Assembly: GCA_003240755.1 (NCBI GenBank)
Contig: QFNF01000014.1
Coordinates: forward strand, 1-64,000
From: Sphingomonas hengshuiensis
GTDB lineage: Bacteria; Pseudomonadota; Alphaproteobacteria; Sphingomonadales; Sphingomonadaceae
Length of the DNA stretch: 64,000 nt
Direction: 5' to 3'
The notes under the pieces were generated by a model that was not told the DNA's origin, searched no databases, and saw only the letters and a program-made list of their open reading frames with translations. Of this stretch, positions 35,664-44,322 are shown piece after piece. The position numbers and the translations under genes were made by a program. Position 1 is the first letter of the stretch, and every line of letters begins with the position of its first letter.

Positions 35664-36518
35664 ATGAAATTCTGCCGCTACGGAACCCGGGGCCATGAGA
35701 AGCCCGGCATCGTCGACAGTGACGGTCGCATCCGCGACCTGTCGGGCATCGTGTCCGACATCACCGTCGACGCCATCCGCGACCTGTCGGTCGATATCGA
35801 CAGCCTGGCCGTGGTGGAGGGCGAGCCGCGCTACGGCGTGCCGGTGAACGGCATCGGCAAGATCGTTGCCATCGGTCTCAACTACGCCGATCACGCCGCG
35901 GAAATGAATCTGCCCGCTCCCGCCGAACCGGTAATGTTCATGAAGGCGGTGTCGTCGCTGACCGGCCCGAACGACGAGGTCATGCTCCCCCGGGGATCGA
36001 CCCATAGCGACTGGGAAGTCGAACTGGCGGTCGTGATCGGCAGGACCGCGCGCTATGTGTCGAGGGAGGACGCGCTGTCCCATGTCGCGGGCTTCGCGAT
36101 TGCGAACGACGTGTCCGAACGCTTCAACCAGAAGCAGCGCGGCACCCAATGGTCGAAGGGCAAGGGCCATGACACCTTCTGCCCGGTCGGACCGTGGCTG
36201 GTGACGCCGGATGAGGTCGGCGACCATCAGGACCTTGCCATGTTCCTCGATGTCAACGGCGAGCGGATGCAGACCGGCAACACCAGGACGATGATCTTCG
36301 GCGTCGCCGAACTGATCGCGTACGTCAGCGAATTCGTCACCCTTTATCCGGGCGACGTGGTGATTACCGGTACGCCGCCGGGCGTGGGCGATGGCAAGAA
36401 GCCCGACGCCATCTATCTGAAGGCGGGCGACACGATGACGCTCGGCATCGCCGGTCTGGGCGAACAGAAGCAGAGCGTCGTCGCGTGGCGCAACCTGGGC
36501 GATGCGCTGCCCGGATGA
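35664..36518 (+). CDS. FAH-family hydrolase (probable diketo-deoxysugar acid hydrolase)
   Basis: A 284-residue fumarylacetoacetate hydrolase-fold protein. The core motifs are IGLNYADHAAEMN, PVMFMKAVSSLTGPND, the metal-binding Glu-x-Glu in SDWEVELAVVIGR, NDVSERFNQ and GDVVITGTPPGVGDG. Relatives include 2,4-diketo-3-deoxy-L-fuconate and -L-rhamnonate hydrolases and ureidoglycolate lyase-like proteins. The L-rhamnonate dehydratase remnant directly upstream supports a role in L-rhamnose or L-fucose acid breakdown. It is distinct from the longer FAH dehydratase at 9457-10596. Confidence 0.88.
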   Translation: MKFCRYGTRGHEKPGIVDSDGRIRDLSGIVSDITVDAIRDLSVDIDSLAVVEGEPRYGVPVNGIGKIVAIGLNYADHAAEMNLPAPAEPVMFMKAVSSLTGPNDEVMLPRGSTHSDWEVELAVVIGRTARYVSREDALSHVAGFAIANDVSERFNQKQRGTQWSKGKGHDTFCPVGPWLVTPDEVGDHQDLAMFLDVNGERMQTGNTRTMIFGVAELIAYVSEFVTLYPGDVVITGTPPGVGDGKKPDAIYLKAGDTMTLGIAGLGEQKQSVVAWRNLGDALPG

Positions 36519-36744
36519 CGAGCTTCGGGGCGGTTCGCCGGGCGAACTGCTGCGGATGGCGCCCCTGTGCCCGGCCGCGTCGTCGGACCGGGTAAGGCGA
36601 CCACCGCGTGGTCCAGCCGCGCCGCCGTCGGCGCGTCTGCGGCGACGGTGGCGACGGCGCGATGGTTGGCCAAGCGCCCTGCGGCCGACATCGCTCGCAG
36701 CGTATCCGGTCTCGATCCGGGGTGGGGGTGCGTGCTGCACGACC

Positions 36745-36763
36745 GGCGGATCGCTGATCCGCC
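36745..36763 (-). terminator. Hairpin directly after the trmL stop
   Basis: GGCGGATC and GATCCGCC form a perfect eight-pair stem with a three-base loop, starting at the base next to the trmL stop codon. No T tract is evident on the minus strand. The 36519-36744 stretch between it and the FAH hydrolase gene shows no gene. Confidence 0.5.
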
Positions 36764-37216
36764 CTATCCGGGCAGCGACGCGGTCTGGCGCAGCGCCTCT
36801 CCCAGCGCGAGCGCGGCGGCGGTGGCGAGGTTCATCGACCGGACCTCGGCCATGATCGGCAGCTTCAACGCCATGTCGCAACGATCGGCGACATCGGCCG
36901 GGACGCCGGCGCTTTCCTTGCCGAACAGCAGGACGTCGCCGGGCGCAAAGGCGAAATCATAGGCCGATTGCGCGGCCTTGGTCGTGAACAGGATGGTGCG
37001 CGCGGAGCCGGTGGCGGCGCGGAAGGCGGCGAAGTCCGCGTGACGTGCCACCGCGACATGATCGATATAGTCCATCGCCGTCCGCCGCACGCGGCGATCG
37101 TCCCATGCGAACCCCAATGGTTCGATCAGATCGACGGCGACCCCGAGACAAGCCCCCAGCCGCAGGACGGCCCCCACATTGCCGGCGATTTCCGGTTCGT
37201 AAAGCGCGATACGCAT
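36764..37216 (-). CDS. trmL: tRNA (cytidine(34)-2'-O)-methyltransferase TrmL
   Basis: SPOUT-class methyltransferase that 2'-O-methylates the wobble base of leucine tRNAs. The ATG at 37216 gives 150 residues, the usual length of this minimal, trefoil-knot-only enzyme. Motifs are MRIALYEPEIAGNVGAVLRLGACLG at the N-terminus, LLFGKESAGVP and the knot segment LPIMAEVRSMNLATAAALALGEAL. It is divergent from the glycosyltransferase gene across about 200 bases. Confidence 0.95.
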   Translation of the reverse strand: MRIALYEPEIAGNVGAVLRLGACLGVAVDLIEPLGFAWDDRRVRRTAMDYIDHVAVARHADFAAFRAATGSARTILFTTKAAQSAYDFAFAPGDVLLFGKESAGVPADVADRCDMALKLPIMAEVRSMNLATAAALALGEALRQTASLPG

Positions 37217-37419
37217 CGCCGCTGCTTGGCGCGTCGCCGCCGGTGGCGCAAGCGGGCACGGCGGCGATGCCGCTGTCCGGGGCCGACGGAAATCCGCTGA
37301 ACCGAATGCGGTGTCGCTCGTTATCGCGTCGACGCGATCGTGCAGGGATGGGAACTCCACGCGCAGGATGGGGGCAGTCGGATGATGGATATCGATATCG
37401 GCGATCATGGTATGCGCGC

Positions 37420-38436
37420 TTGAGCGCCGGCGGCGCGATCGCGATCTGCATACCGGTGCGCGACGAAGCGGAGCGCCTGCCCCGGTTGTTCGATGCGCTG
37501 GAACGGTTGATCGTCCCGGCAGAGACGACGTTGTTCGTCAGCCTGTTGCTCGACGGGTGCCACGATGCGAGCGCGGCGCTGGCCGCGATATATCGCGTGC
37601 GATCGCGCCACGGCGTGTCGGTGGCGGCGGTCGATCGCGCGCCGTCCAACGCCGGGCGGGCGCGGGACCGGGCGATGCGGTGCGGGATCGAGGCGGCGGG
37701 GGACGATGCGATCCTGCTGACGACCGATGCGGACAGCGTACCGGCGCGCGACTGGCTGTGCGCGATGGTCGCCGGGCTGGCGCATGCCGACCTGGTAACG
37801 GGCAATGTGGTGCGGCCCGGACATGGCGCGACGCCCGGGCAGGACCGGATCGAGGATTATTACGGGCGGCTGTTTGCGTTGCGGCGACAGGCCGATCCGG
37901 TGCCGTGGGAGGCGGCGCGGACGCATCATCACGCCAGCGGGGCGAATATGGGATTGCGCGCCGCGACCTATGTCGCGCTCGGCGGCTTCCTGCCGATCGA
38001 GCGGGGTGAGGATGCGCGGCTGGTCGACGATGCGGCGCGCGCCGGGTTGCGGGTGCGGCGCGATGCGGCCAGCGTCGTGCGGACGTCGGACCGGCGGGTC
38101 GGGCGCGCGCACGGTGGCCTGGCGACCGTATTGCGCGAAATCGACCAGCGCGGGCTGGACGGGGTCAGCGTCGCGCACCCCGCCGACCAGCTATGGCAAT
38201 ACCGGATGCAGGGGCTGGCGCGGGCGAGCTTTGCCGTCGGAGCGTTCGAGCCATTGTCCGCAAGGCTGGGCTATTCGCCCGACCATGTCCTCGGGGTGGC
38301 ACGCGACTGTCCCAATGCGGAGGCGTTCGCGATGCGGATCGTGCCGGTCCCGCCCGGCGGCATGCGCCAGGTGCCGTTCGTCACCGCAGAGGCAACGCTG
38401 GACGCGCTGACCGCCGCCGTAGGAGAGGCGGCGTGA
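37420..38436 (+). CDS. Glycosyltransferase family 2 (first gene of a four-gene cassette)
   Basis: A GT-A fold transferase of about 338 residues. The start begins AIAICIPVRDEAERLPRLFDAL, the metal-binding DxD is in LLTTDADSVPARDWL, and HHASGANMGLRAATYVALGGF plus ERGEDARLVDDA are typical of GT2. No ribosome site decides the start: TTG 37420 is used, while ATG 37348 is in frame and would add 24 residues. No membrane helices are seen. The stop overlaps the next start (GTGA), and four genes follow one another in this way, so they should work together. The sugar donor and acceptor are unknown. Confidence 0.83.
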   Translation: MSAGGAIAICIPVRDEAERLPRLFDALERLIVPAETTLFVSLLLDGCHDASAALAAIYRVRSRHGVSVAAVDRAPSNAGRARDRAMRCGIEAAGDDAILLTTDADSVPARDWLCAMVAGLAHADLVTGNVVRPGHGATPGQDRIEDYYGRLFALRRQADPVPWEAARTHHHASGANMGLRAATYVALGGFLPIERGEDARLVDDAARAGLRVRRDAASVVRTSDRRVGRAHGGLATVLREIDQRGLDGVSVAHPADQLWQYRMQGLARASFAVGAFEPLSARLGYSPDHVLGVARDCPNAEAFAMRIVPVPPGGMRQVPFVTAEATLDALTAAVGEAA

Positions 38437-39395
38437 GCGGAATGCGGCAACGGCTGGCGGCGCTCGGCGGGCATCTGGACGGGGTCGCCGACCCGCCGGA
38501 TGCGGGGGCGATGCTGCGGCTCCTGCGGACGCTGTACGCGGTCGGGCGCGACGACCTGCCGCTGGGCCGGTTGTTCGAAGGGCATGTCGACGCCATGCAG
38601 ATCGTGTCGCGCTATGGCAGCGCGCAGCAGCGCGAGGTGCTGCGCCGCGGTGCCGTGCTGGGGGTGTGGAATGCCGACCTGCCCGACGACCCGCTGCGGC
38701 TGGACGGCGGGCGGCTGACCGGTGGCAAAAGCTTCGCGTCGGGGGCGGGCATATTGAGCCACGCGCTGGTCAGCGTCGATGCGGCGGGCGGGCGGCAATT
38801 GCTGCTGATCGATCTTGAACGCGCTCCGCCGGCGATCGACCGCTCGTTCTGGCGCGTGGTCGGCATGCAGCGGTCGGAAACGCATCAGGTGCGCTGGTCC
38901 GGGCAGGCTGTCGGTCCCGCCGATCGCGTCGGCCGGCCGGGCGACTATGTCCGCGAGCCGTGGTTCAGCGGCGGAGCGTTGCGCTTCGCGGCGGTGCAGG
39001 CGGGCGGGATCGCGGGACTGGTCGATGCGACGCGCGATCACCTCATGGCGACCGGCCGCGCGGACGACCCGCATCAGGCGGGCCGTCTGGCGCGATTATA
39101 CGCACTGGGCATGGCGGCGGCCGATGCGGTGCGACGTGCCGCCGACGGATGGTTCGGCGACGAAGTGGCGCGACTGCCGCTGGTCGCGGCGGCGCGGGCG
39201 GCGGTCTATGCCGCGGGGGGCGAGGCGGTGCTGGTCGCGCAGGAGGCGGTCGGGGTATCGGCGATGTTCGTCGACCATCCGCTGGCGGCGCGGATCACCG
39301 ACCTGTCGGTCTATCTGCGCCAGCCTGGCCCCGATGCGCAGCGGATGCGGGTCGGCGATGCGGTGGCGGCCGGCGTACTGGACGTGACGCTGTGA
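38433..39395 (+). CDS. Short acyl-CoA dehydrogenase-like protein
   Basis: A 320-residue member of the acyl-CoA dehydrogenase superfamily, shorter than the usual 380 because the N-terminal helical domain is reduced. The GTG at 38433 follows AGGAGAGG. The middle beta domain (LGVWNADLPDDPLRLDGGRLTGGKSFASGAG) and the C-terminal four-helix region (RFAAVQAGGIAGLVDATRDHL... QEAVGVSAMFVDHPLA) can be traced. I cannot place the catalytic glutamate, so FAD-dependent oxidation is probable but unproven. Its gene lies between a glycosyltransferase and a PIG-L deacetylase, which is unusual for fatty acid oxidation and suggests a biosynthetic role. Confidence 0.8.
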   Translation: MSGMRQRLAALGGHLDGVADPPDAGAMLRLLRTLYAVGRDDLPLGRLFEGHVDAMQIVSRYGSAQQREVLRRGAVLGVWNADLPDDPLRLDGGRLTGGKSFASGAGILSHALVSVDAAGGRQLLLIDLERAPPAIDRSFWRVVGMQRSETHQVRWSGQAVGPADRVGRPGDYVREPWFSGGALRFAAVQAGGIAGLVDATRDHLMATGRADDPHQAGRLARLYALGMAAADAVRRAADGWFGDEVARLPLVAAARAAVYAAGGEAVLVAQEAVGVSAMFVDHPLAARITDLSVYLRQPGPDAQRMRVGDAVAAGVLDVTL

Positions 39396-40024
39396 TACGC
39401 TCGCTGCTGATGATCGCCCCGCATCCCGATGACGAGACGATCGGCGCACACGCGCTGATGGCGCGGCTGCGGCGGCGGGGCGTTGCGGTGCGGGTGATGA
39501 TCGTCAGCGACGGGGCCGGATCGCATCGGGGCAGCGCGACATGGCCGACGCGCCGGCTGGTCCGCGAGCGACGGCGCGAAAGCCGGCTGGTGCTGCGGCG
39601 GATCGGAATCGGGGCGGGGCAGGTCCGTTTTCTCGGCCTTCCCGATGGCGGGCTGCAGGCCCATGCCGCGATGGTGGATCGTGCGGTGGCGCGGGCGGTT
39701 CGGGCCTTGCCGCGCCCGGCCATGGCATTGACGCCGTCGTTGCAGGACGACCATCCCGACCACCGGGTCGTCGCCGCCGCGGCGCGGCGACAGGGGGGCA
39801 TGGGGTGGCTGACCTATCCGGTATGGCCGGCGGGGCAGCGATTGCGGGGTGCGCGCCCCATCCGGCTCACCGCGCAGGAACGATTGATGAAGCGTCATGC
39901 GATCCGCAGCTATCGCACACAGACCGGGCGGATCACCGACGATCCGTCAGGATTCGCACTGACCGCGCGACAGATCGCGGCGTTCAGCCGTCCGCAGGAA
40001 GTCTTTGCCGGACAGCGGCGATGA
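39392..40024 (+). CDS. PIG-L family deacetylase
   Basis: A 210-residue zinc-dependent N-deacetylase of the LmbE/PIG-L family, which typically acts on N-acetylglucosamine conjugates. The zinc motif APHPDDETIGAHAL is at about residues 8-21, and the second metal/catalytic motif is DDHPDHRVV. The GTG at 39392 overlaps the preceding stop (GTGA), and its own stop overlaps the methyltransferase start (ATGA). In other bacteria PIG-L and SAM-methyltransferase domains occur fused, which supports sequential action of this gene and the next. Confidence 0.9.
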   Translation: MIRSLLMIAPHPDDETIGAHALMARLRRRGVAVRVMIVSDGAGSHRGSATWPTRRLVRERRRESRLVLRRIGIGAGQVRFLGLPDGGLQAHAAMVDRAVARAVRALPRPAMALTPSLQDDHPDHRVVAAAARRQGGMGWLTYPVWPAGQRLRGARPIRLTAQERLMKRHAIRSYRTQTGRITDDPSGFALTARQIAAFSRPQEVFAGQRR

Positions 40025-40596
40025 GGCCGATCGGCCTGGCAGGTTTCGAGGCGACCTTTGCCGCCGATCCCGATCCGTGGCGCACGTTCCGCGACCGCGA
40101 CGAAGCGGCCAAGCGCCGGGCGATCCTGACCGGCATCGGACCGGGGCCATGGGGCCGGGTGCTGGAACTGGCCGCCGGCAACGGATCGAACAGCGCAGCG
40201 ATGGCGGCGCGCGCGCTGCGGCTGGACGCGACCGAGGCGACGGCGAACGGGACGCGGCTGGTCCGCGCGGCGGTGGCGGATCACGCGCCGCGCGCCCGGG
40301 CCATCCGGCTTGCGGTGCCGGCGCGCCTGCCGCGGCCGCGCTACGACGTGGTCGTGGTGGCCGAACTGCTCTATTACCTGTCGCCGCGCGCCATGCGACA
40401 GGTGGCGCGGGATGTGGCGGCGGCGTTGCGGCCGGGCGGTGTCCTGGTGCTGGCGCATCACCGGATCGATTTCCACGACTTCGCGCAGCATGCCGCGCCG
40501 CTGCACCGGGCGTTTCTGGCGCAAAGCGGCGTCGATTGGCAATGCCGCATGGTCCGGCGCAACCGGCGCTGGCGGGTGGAGACGTGCCGCCGGTGA
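40021..40596 (+). CDS. Class I SAM-dependent methyltransferase (NodS-like)
   Basis: A 191-residue methyltransferase with the SAM-binding motif VLELAAGNGSNSAAMA (about 41-56), an acidic post-motif (LDATEATANGTRL), motif IV in YDVVVVAELLYYLSP and LRPGGVLVLAHHRIDF. It resembles NodS-type N-methyltransferases that modify a freed amino sugar, which would fit a PIG-L deacetylase working just before it. That order is inferred. It is the last gene of the cassette; the M28 peptidase gene starts about 100 bases later. Confidence 0.87.
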   Translation: MRPIGLAGFEATFAADPDPWRTFRDRDEAAKRRAILTGIGPGPWGRVLELAAGNGSNSAAMAARALRLDATEATANGTRLVRAAVADHAPRARAIRLAVPARLPRPRYDVVVVAELLYYLSPRAMRQVARDVAAALRPGGVLVLAHHRIDFHDFAQHAAPLHRAFLAQSGVDWQCRMVRRNRRWRVETCRR

Positions 40597-40699
40597 TGAG
40601 GCGCCGCCTGTCGCGGGGCCGCCATGGACCGTCGCGTGATGGGCATTGCCGCCGGCCAGCGGCTGCGGCAGGTTGGCCGAAACCAGATCGGAGCCCCGG

Positions 40700-42352
40700 A
40701 TGATGAAGCGTTTGTTCCTGTCGACCCTCTTGCTGTCGGTATCCTGTGTCGCCGCATCGGCACAGACGGCCACCCCGACCTTCGACGTGAAGCGCATCTC
40801 GCGCGATATCCAGACGCTGTCGAGCGACGCGTTCGAGGGGCGTGCGCCGGCGACGGCGGGCGAGGAAAAGAGCATCGCCTATATCGCCGAACAGATGAAG
40901 GCGGCGGGGCTGCAACCCGCCGGGGACAAGGGAAGCTGGTATCAGGACGTGCCGCTGCTGAAGGCCGATATTGTCGGCACCCCGGCCCTCTCGCTCAAGA
41001 CCGGAGCGACGACGACGGCGCTGACGCAGGGCAACGAGATCGCCGTACGCGCCGCGCTCAACGGACAGAAATCGGTCGCGATCGCCAATGCGCCGCTGGT
41101 CTTCGTCGGGTACGGCGTACGCGCGCCCGAGCGGCAATGGGACGATTTCAAGGGCGTCGACCTGCGCGGCAAGATCATGGTCGTGCTAATCAACGATCCC
41201 GATTTCGAGGGCGGCGACGGCAGGTTCGGTGGCACGGCGATGACCTATTACGGCCGCTGGACGTACAAATATGAGGAAGCCGCGCGACAGGGCGCGGCGG
41301 GCATCCTGATCGTCCACGAAAGCGCGCCGGCTTCCTATGGCTGGGCCACGGTCAAGAATTCCAACACTAACACGATGTTCGACATCGTGCGCAGCGACCC
41401 GACGGCGTCGCATCCGCCGCTGGAAGGCTGGATCCAGCGCGACCTGGCGGTGCAACTGTTCCAACAGTCGGGGCTGGATTTCGAGAAGGCGAAGGCGGCG
41501 GCACGACGGGCCGATTTCCGGCCGATGCCGCTGAAATCGACGCTCGACGCACGGTATGCGGTCGATAGCCAGGTCATCACCTCGCGCAACGTCGCCGGGG
41601 TGCTGCCCGGTACGCGCCATCCCGACGAAACGGTGATCTATTCGGCGCATTGGGACCATCTGGGCGTCGGGCTGCCCGATGCGAAGGGCGACCGCATCTA
41701 TAACGGCGCCCTCGACAATGCGTCGGGGGTGGCGGCGCTGCTCGAACTGGCACGGGCCTATGGGGCGGGGCCGAAGCCCGACCGTTCCGTCCTGTTCCTC
41801 GCCGTGACCGCCGAGGAGAAGGGGCTGCTGGGTTCGGAATATTACGCCGCCAACCCGCTCCGGCCGTTGGCGACGACGGCGGGGGTCATCAACATGGACG
41901 GCCCGTTCGCCGCGGCGCGGACGCGCGATTTCAGCATCTCGGGCAATGCGAAACTGGACCTGCTGACCATGCTGACCGAAGCGGCGGGGACGCAGGGGCG
42001 GCGCTACGCCCCCGATCCACGCCCGGAAGCGGGGAGCTTCTATCGCTCGGACCACTTCCCCTTCGCCAAGCGCGGGGTGCCGGCGGTGTCCTATGACGCC
42101 GGGCAGGACCTGGTCGTCGGCGGCACGGCGCGCGGCAAGCAACTGGCCGATGCCTATACCCGCGACAAATATCACCAGCCGGCGGATGAGTATGATCCCA
42201 ACTGGGATACCGGCAGCGTCGCGAGCGACATGGCGATCCTGTACGCGGTCGGACGGCGGCTGGCCGACCGCCCGGTCTGGCCGAACTGGTCGCCGGACAG
42301 CGAATTCCGCGCGACCCGCGACGCGACCGCTGCCCAGCGCAAGGCGCGCTAG
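40700..42352 (+). CDS. Secreted M28-family zinc aminopeptidase with PA domain
   Basis: A 550-residue exported metallopeptidase. The signal peptide is MKRLFLSTLLLSVSCVAASAQ; ATG 40700 or 40703 can serve. A protease-associated insert (LVFVGYGVRAPE... GAAGILIVHE, about 140-250) precedes the catalytic core. Zinc and catalytic residues are visible in YSAHWDHLGVG, NGALDNASGVAAL, AVTAEEKGLLGS, INMDGPF and YRSDHFPFAKRGVP. It should release N-terminal residues from peptides in the periplasm or outside. It is probably not part of the preceding cassette, being separated by 103 bases. Confidence 0.93.
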   Translation: MMKRLFLSTLLLSVSCVAASAQTATPTFDVKRISRDIQTLSSDAFEGRAPATAGEEKSIAYIAEQMKAAGLQPAGDKGSWYQDVPLLKADIVGTPALSLKTGATTTALTQGNEIAVRAALNGQKSVAIANAPLVFVGYGVRAPERQWDDFKGVDLRGKIMVVLINDPDFEGGDGRFGGTAMTYYGRWTYKYEEAARQGAAGILIVHESAPASYGWATVKNSNTNTMFDIVRSDPTASHPPLEGWIQRDLAVQLFQQSGLDFEKAKAAARRADFRPMPLKSTLDARYAVDSQVITSRNVAGVLPGTRHPDETVIYSAHWDHLGVGLPDAKGDRIYNGALDNASGVAALLELARAYGAGPKPDRSVLFLAVTAEEKGLLGSEYYAANPLRPLATTAGVINMDGPFAAARTRDFSISGNAKLDLLTMLTEAAGTQGRRYAPDPRPEAGSFYRSDHFPFAKRGVPAVSYDAGQDLVVGGTARGKQLADAYTRDKYHQPADEYDPNWDTGSVASDMAILYAVGRRLADRPVWPNWSPDSEFRATRDATAAQRKAR

Positions 42353-42468
42353 GGCGCGGCGGCGACGGTCCGACCGGTTCCCGCCGGCGGATCGTCGCTG
42401 CCGACCCGACGATGGGGGCACGGTCGCCGTGACCCCCGGGCCGGCGGGGAATCGTCAGGCCGGTTGCG

Positions 42469-43239
42469 TCAGCCGGCAAGCCCGTCGTCGGGGACATAGG
42501 CAAGGCTTGCGCGCGCCTCCAGTGCGGCGCGGTCGCGCATCACGATCCGTCCGCGCGAGCAGCGGACCATATGCTCGCCCTCGAGGATGTGAAGGCAATC
42601 GGTCACGGTCGCGCGTCGCAGGTTGAGCGTCGCGGCGATCGAGGCATGGGTGACGGACATCGCATCGCCCGTGATCCGGTCGTCGATCATCAGCAGCAGT
42701 CGTGCGATCCGCCGTTCGGGCACGTCGCGCAGCGCGGAGGCGAGCGTGCGTGCCATCTGCATCGAGAAACGCTGGGCGAAGGTCAGGATCGCCTTGAGCA
42801 GCGCGGGGTCCTGATCCGCCGCCGCGACTATCGCGGTCGCGGGAATGGCGATCGCGGTGCCCGGCTGGATATGCGCGCGGGCGGTGAACGGGGTCGGCTG
42901 GTCGCTGAACAGCCGCGACCAGCCGACCACGCCGTCGCGACCGATCATGCCGACATCCTGCGACGATCCGCCGGTCGACAGCGAAAGCATCGCCGGGGCG
43001 CCTTCGGGAAATACCAGCCGGTCGATCGGCTCGCCGCTGCGCGTCAGGATGTCGCCCGGCTGCAATTCGATGCGGGTTGCGGAGCGCGCCAGCAGACGCC
43101 GCACTTCGGGGCGCAACGCACCGATCAGCATGTTGTCGGTCGTGGGCAGGACAGGTCCCGCGTCGCCCGAATTGTCTATCATTGCCGCGAACGCCATCTG
43201 GCAATCTTCTGCCTGCAAGACCTGCGGCAATCCAGTCAT
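42469..43239 (-). CDS. Crp/Fnr-family transcriptional regulator
   Basis: A 256-residue regulator with an N-terminal cyclic-nucleotide-binding-like domain ([25 protein letters not shown], about 40-65) and a C-terminal winged helix ([44 protein letters not shown]). There is no FNR-type cysteine cluster, so it is not an oxygen sensor of that class. The ATG at 43239 has AAGG upstream; starts at 43197 and 43182 are possible. It is divergent from a ferritin-like gene and resembles the regulator at 45380-46132, suggesting a related pair around these stress genes. Confidence 0.88.
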   Translation of the reverse strand: MTGLPQVLQAEDCQMAFAAMIDNSGDAGPVLPTTDNMLIGALRPEVRRLLARSATRIELQPGDILTRSGEPIDRLVFPEGAPAMLSLSTGGSSQDVGMIGRDGVVGWSRLFSDQPTPFTARAHIQPGTAIAIPATAIVAAADQDPALLKAILTFAQRFSMQMARTLASALRDVPERRIARLLLMIDDRITGDAMSVTHASIAATLNLRRATVTDCLHILEGEHMVRCSRGRIVMRDRAALEARASLAYVPDDGLAG

Positions 43240-43251
43240 CCGACGCACCTT

Positions 43252-43265
43252 GTACGGAACCGTAC
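43252..43265. promoter_or_regulatory. Palindrome in the crp/ferritin-like intergenic region
   Basis: GTACGG-AA-CCGTAC is a perfect six-base inverted repeat with a two-base spacer, 13 bases upstream of the regulator start and 75 upstream of the ferritin-like start. It could be an autoregulatory site. The embedded GGAAC at 43256-43260 followed 17 bases later by CGGT also loosely fits the EcfG general-stress promoter GGAAC-N16/17-CGTT for the ferritin-like gene. Confidence 0.4.
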
Positions 43266-43339
43266 GCGTGCCCATGGCGGTGCGTCGATCAACGTCGCTC
43301 GACCGTTGGTTTATGACAACGATCCAGGGAGACGGTGCC

Positions 43340-44305
43340 ATGACCGACCAATTATTGGTGACGGAGGCGTTCGAAGCACGTGCGAAACGGCGGGACGATC
43401 GACGCGATTTCTTCAGGATGCTCAGTGGTGCGGCGGTCGTCGGCGGTGCGGCGATCTTCGCCACGCGTTCGGACGACGCCATGGCACAAAGCGCGCCGAG
43501 CGACGCCGACGTGCTGAACTTCGCGCTGAACCTCGAATATCTCGAAGCGCAATTCTATTACTTTGCGGCGTTCGGATCGGGGCTGCCCAATTCGATCCTG
43601 ACCGGTGCCGGCAATCAGGGCGCAGTCACCGGCGGTCGTCAGGTCGCGTTCTCCGATCCGCTGGTCGGGGCCTATGCCCGCGAAATCGCGGCCGACGAGC
43701 GCGCCCATGTCGAATTCCTGCGTACCGCGCTCGGCAGCGCGGCGGTCGCGCAGCCGGCGATCGACATCAGCGCATCGGCCAACGGCGCCTTCTCCTCGGC
43801 GGCGCGCGCGGCCGGACTGATCGGCGCGGGCGCTTCGTTCGACCCCTATGCCAGTGACGAGAATTTCCTGCTCGGCGCGTACATCTTCGAAGACGTCGGC
43901 GTCACCGCCTACAAGGGCGCCGCTCCGCTGCTGGCCAGCAAGACGTTCCTCGAAGCGGCCGCCGGCATCCTGGCGGTGGAGGCCTATCATGCCGCGATCG
44001 TGCGTACGACGCTGTATGCCAAGGGCATCGCAACGCCCTCGGCCCGCCTGGTCGAAGCGAGCGAGGCGATTTCGAACGCGCGCGACAGCCTCGACGGGCC
44101 GAGCGACCTCGATCAGGGGCTTTCCCCGCTGGCGAGCAACCCCAATGCCAGCAACATCGCGCCGCTCGACAACAACGCCATCGCGTTCAGCCGGTCGGCG
44201 GGTCAGGTGTTGAACATCGTCTATCTCAACAGGGTCCAGGCCAGCGGCGGGGGCTTCTTCCCCAATGGTGTCAACGGCACCATCCGCGCCAGCGCCGCCA
44301 ACTGA
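43340..44305 (+). CDS. Ferritin-like desiccation-related protein (first copy)
   Basis: A 321-residue exported protein of the PCC13-62/ferritin_2 type. The N-terminus ([21 protein letters not shown]) is a twin-arginine-like signal. The four-helix ferritin-like core has likely metal ligands in [39 protein letters not shown] and [15 protein letters not shown]-terminal segment ends [19 protein letters not shown]. It is nearly repeated in the next gene, 17 bases downstream. Members of the family respond to drying and other stress; the chemistry is unknown. Confidence 0.9.
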   Translation: MTDQLLVTEAFEARAKRRDDRRDFFRMLSGAAVVGGAAIFATRSDDAMAQSAPSDADVLNFALNLEYLEAQFYYFAAFGSGLPNSILTGAGNQGAVTGGRQVAFSDPLVGAYAREIAADERAHVEFLRTALGSAAVAQPAIDISASANGAFSSAARAAGLIGAGASFDPYASDENFLLGAYIFEDVGVTAYKGAAPLLASKTFLEAAAGILAVEAYHAAIVRTTLYAKGIATPSARLVEASEAISNARDSLDGPSDLDQGLSPLASNPNASNIAPLDNNAIAFSRSAGQVLNIVYLNRVQASGGGFFPNGVNGTIRASAAN

Positions 44306-44322
44306 GCTCAGGGAGAGACATC

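Noticed and set aside
36519..36763. Possible small gene between the FAH hydrolase and trmL
   Set aside because: The frames run on into trmL antisense and have no family likeness; only hairpins are clear.
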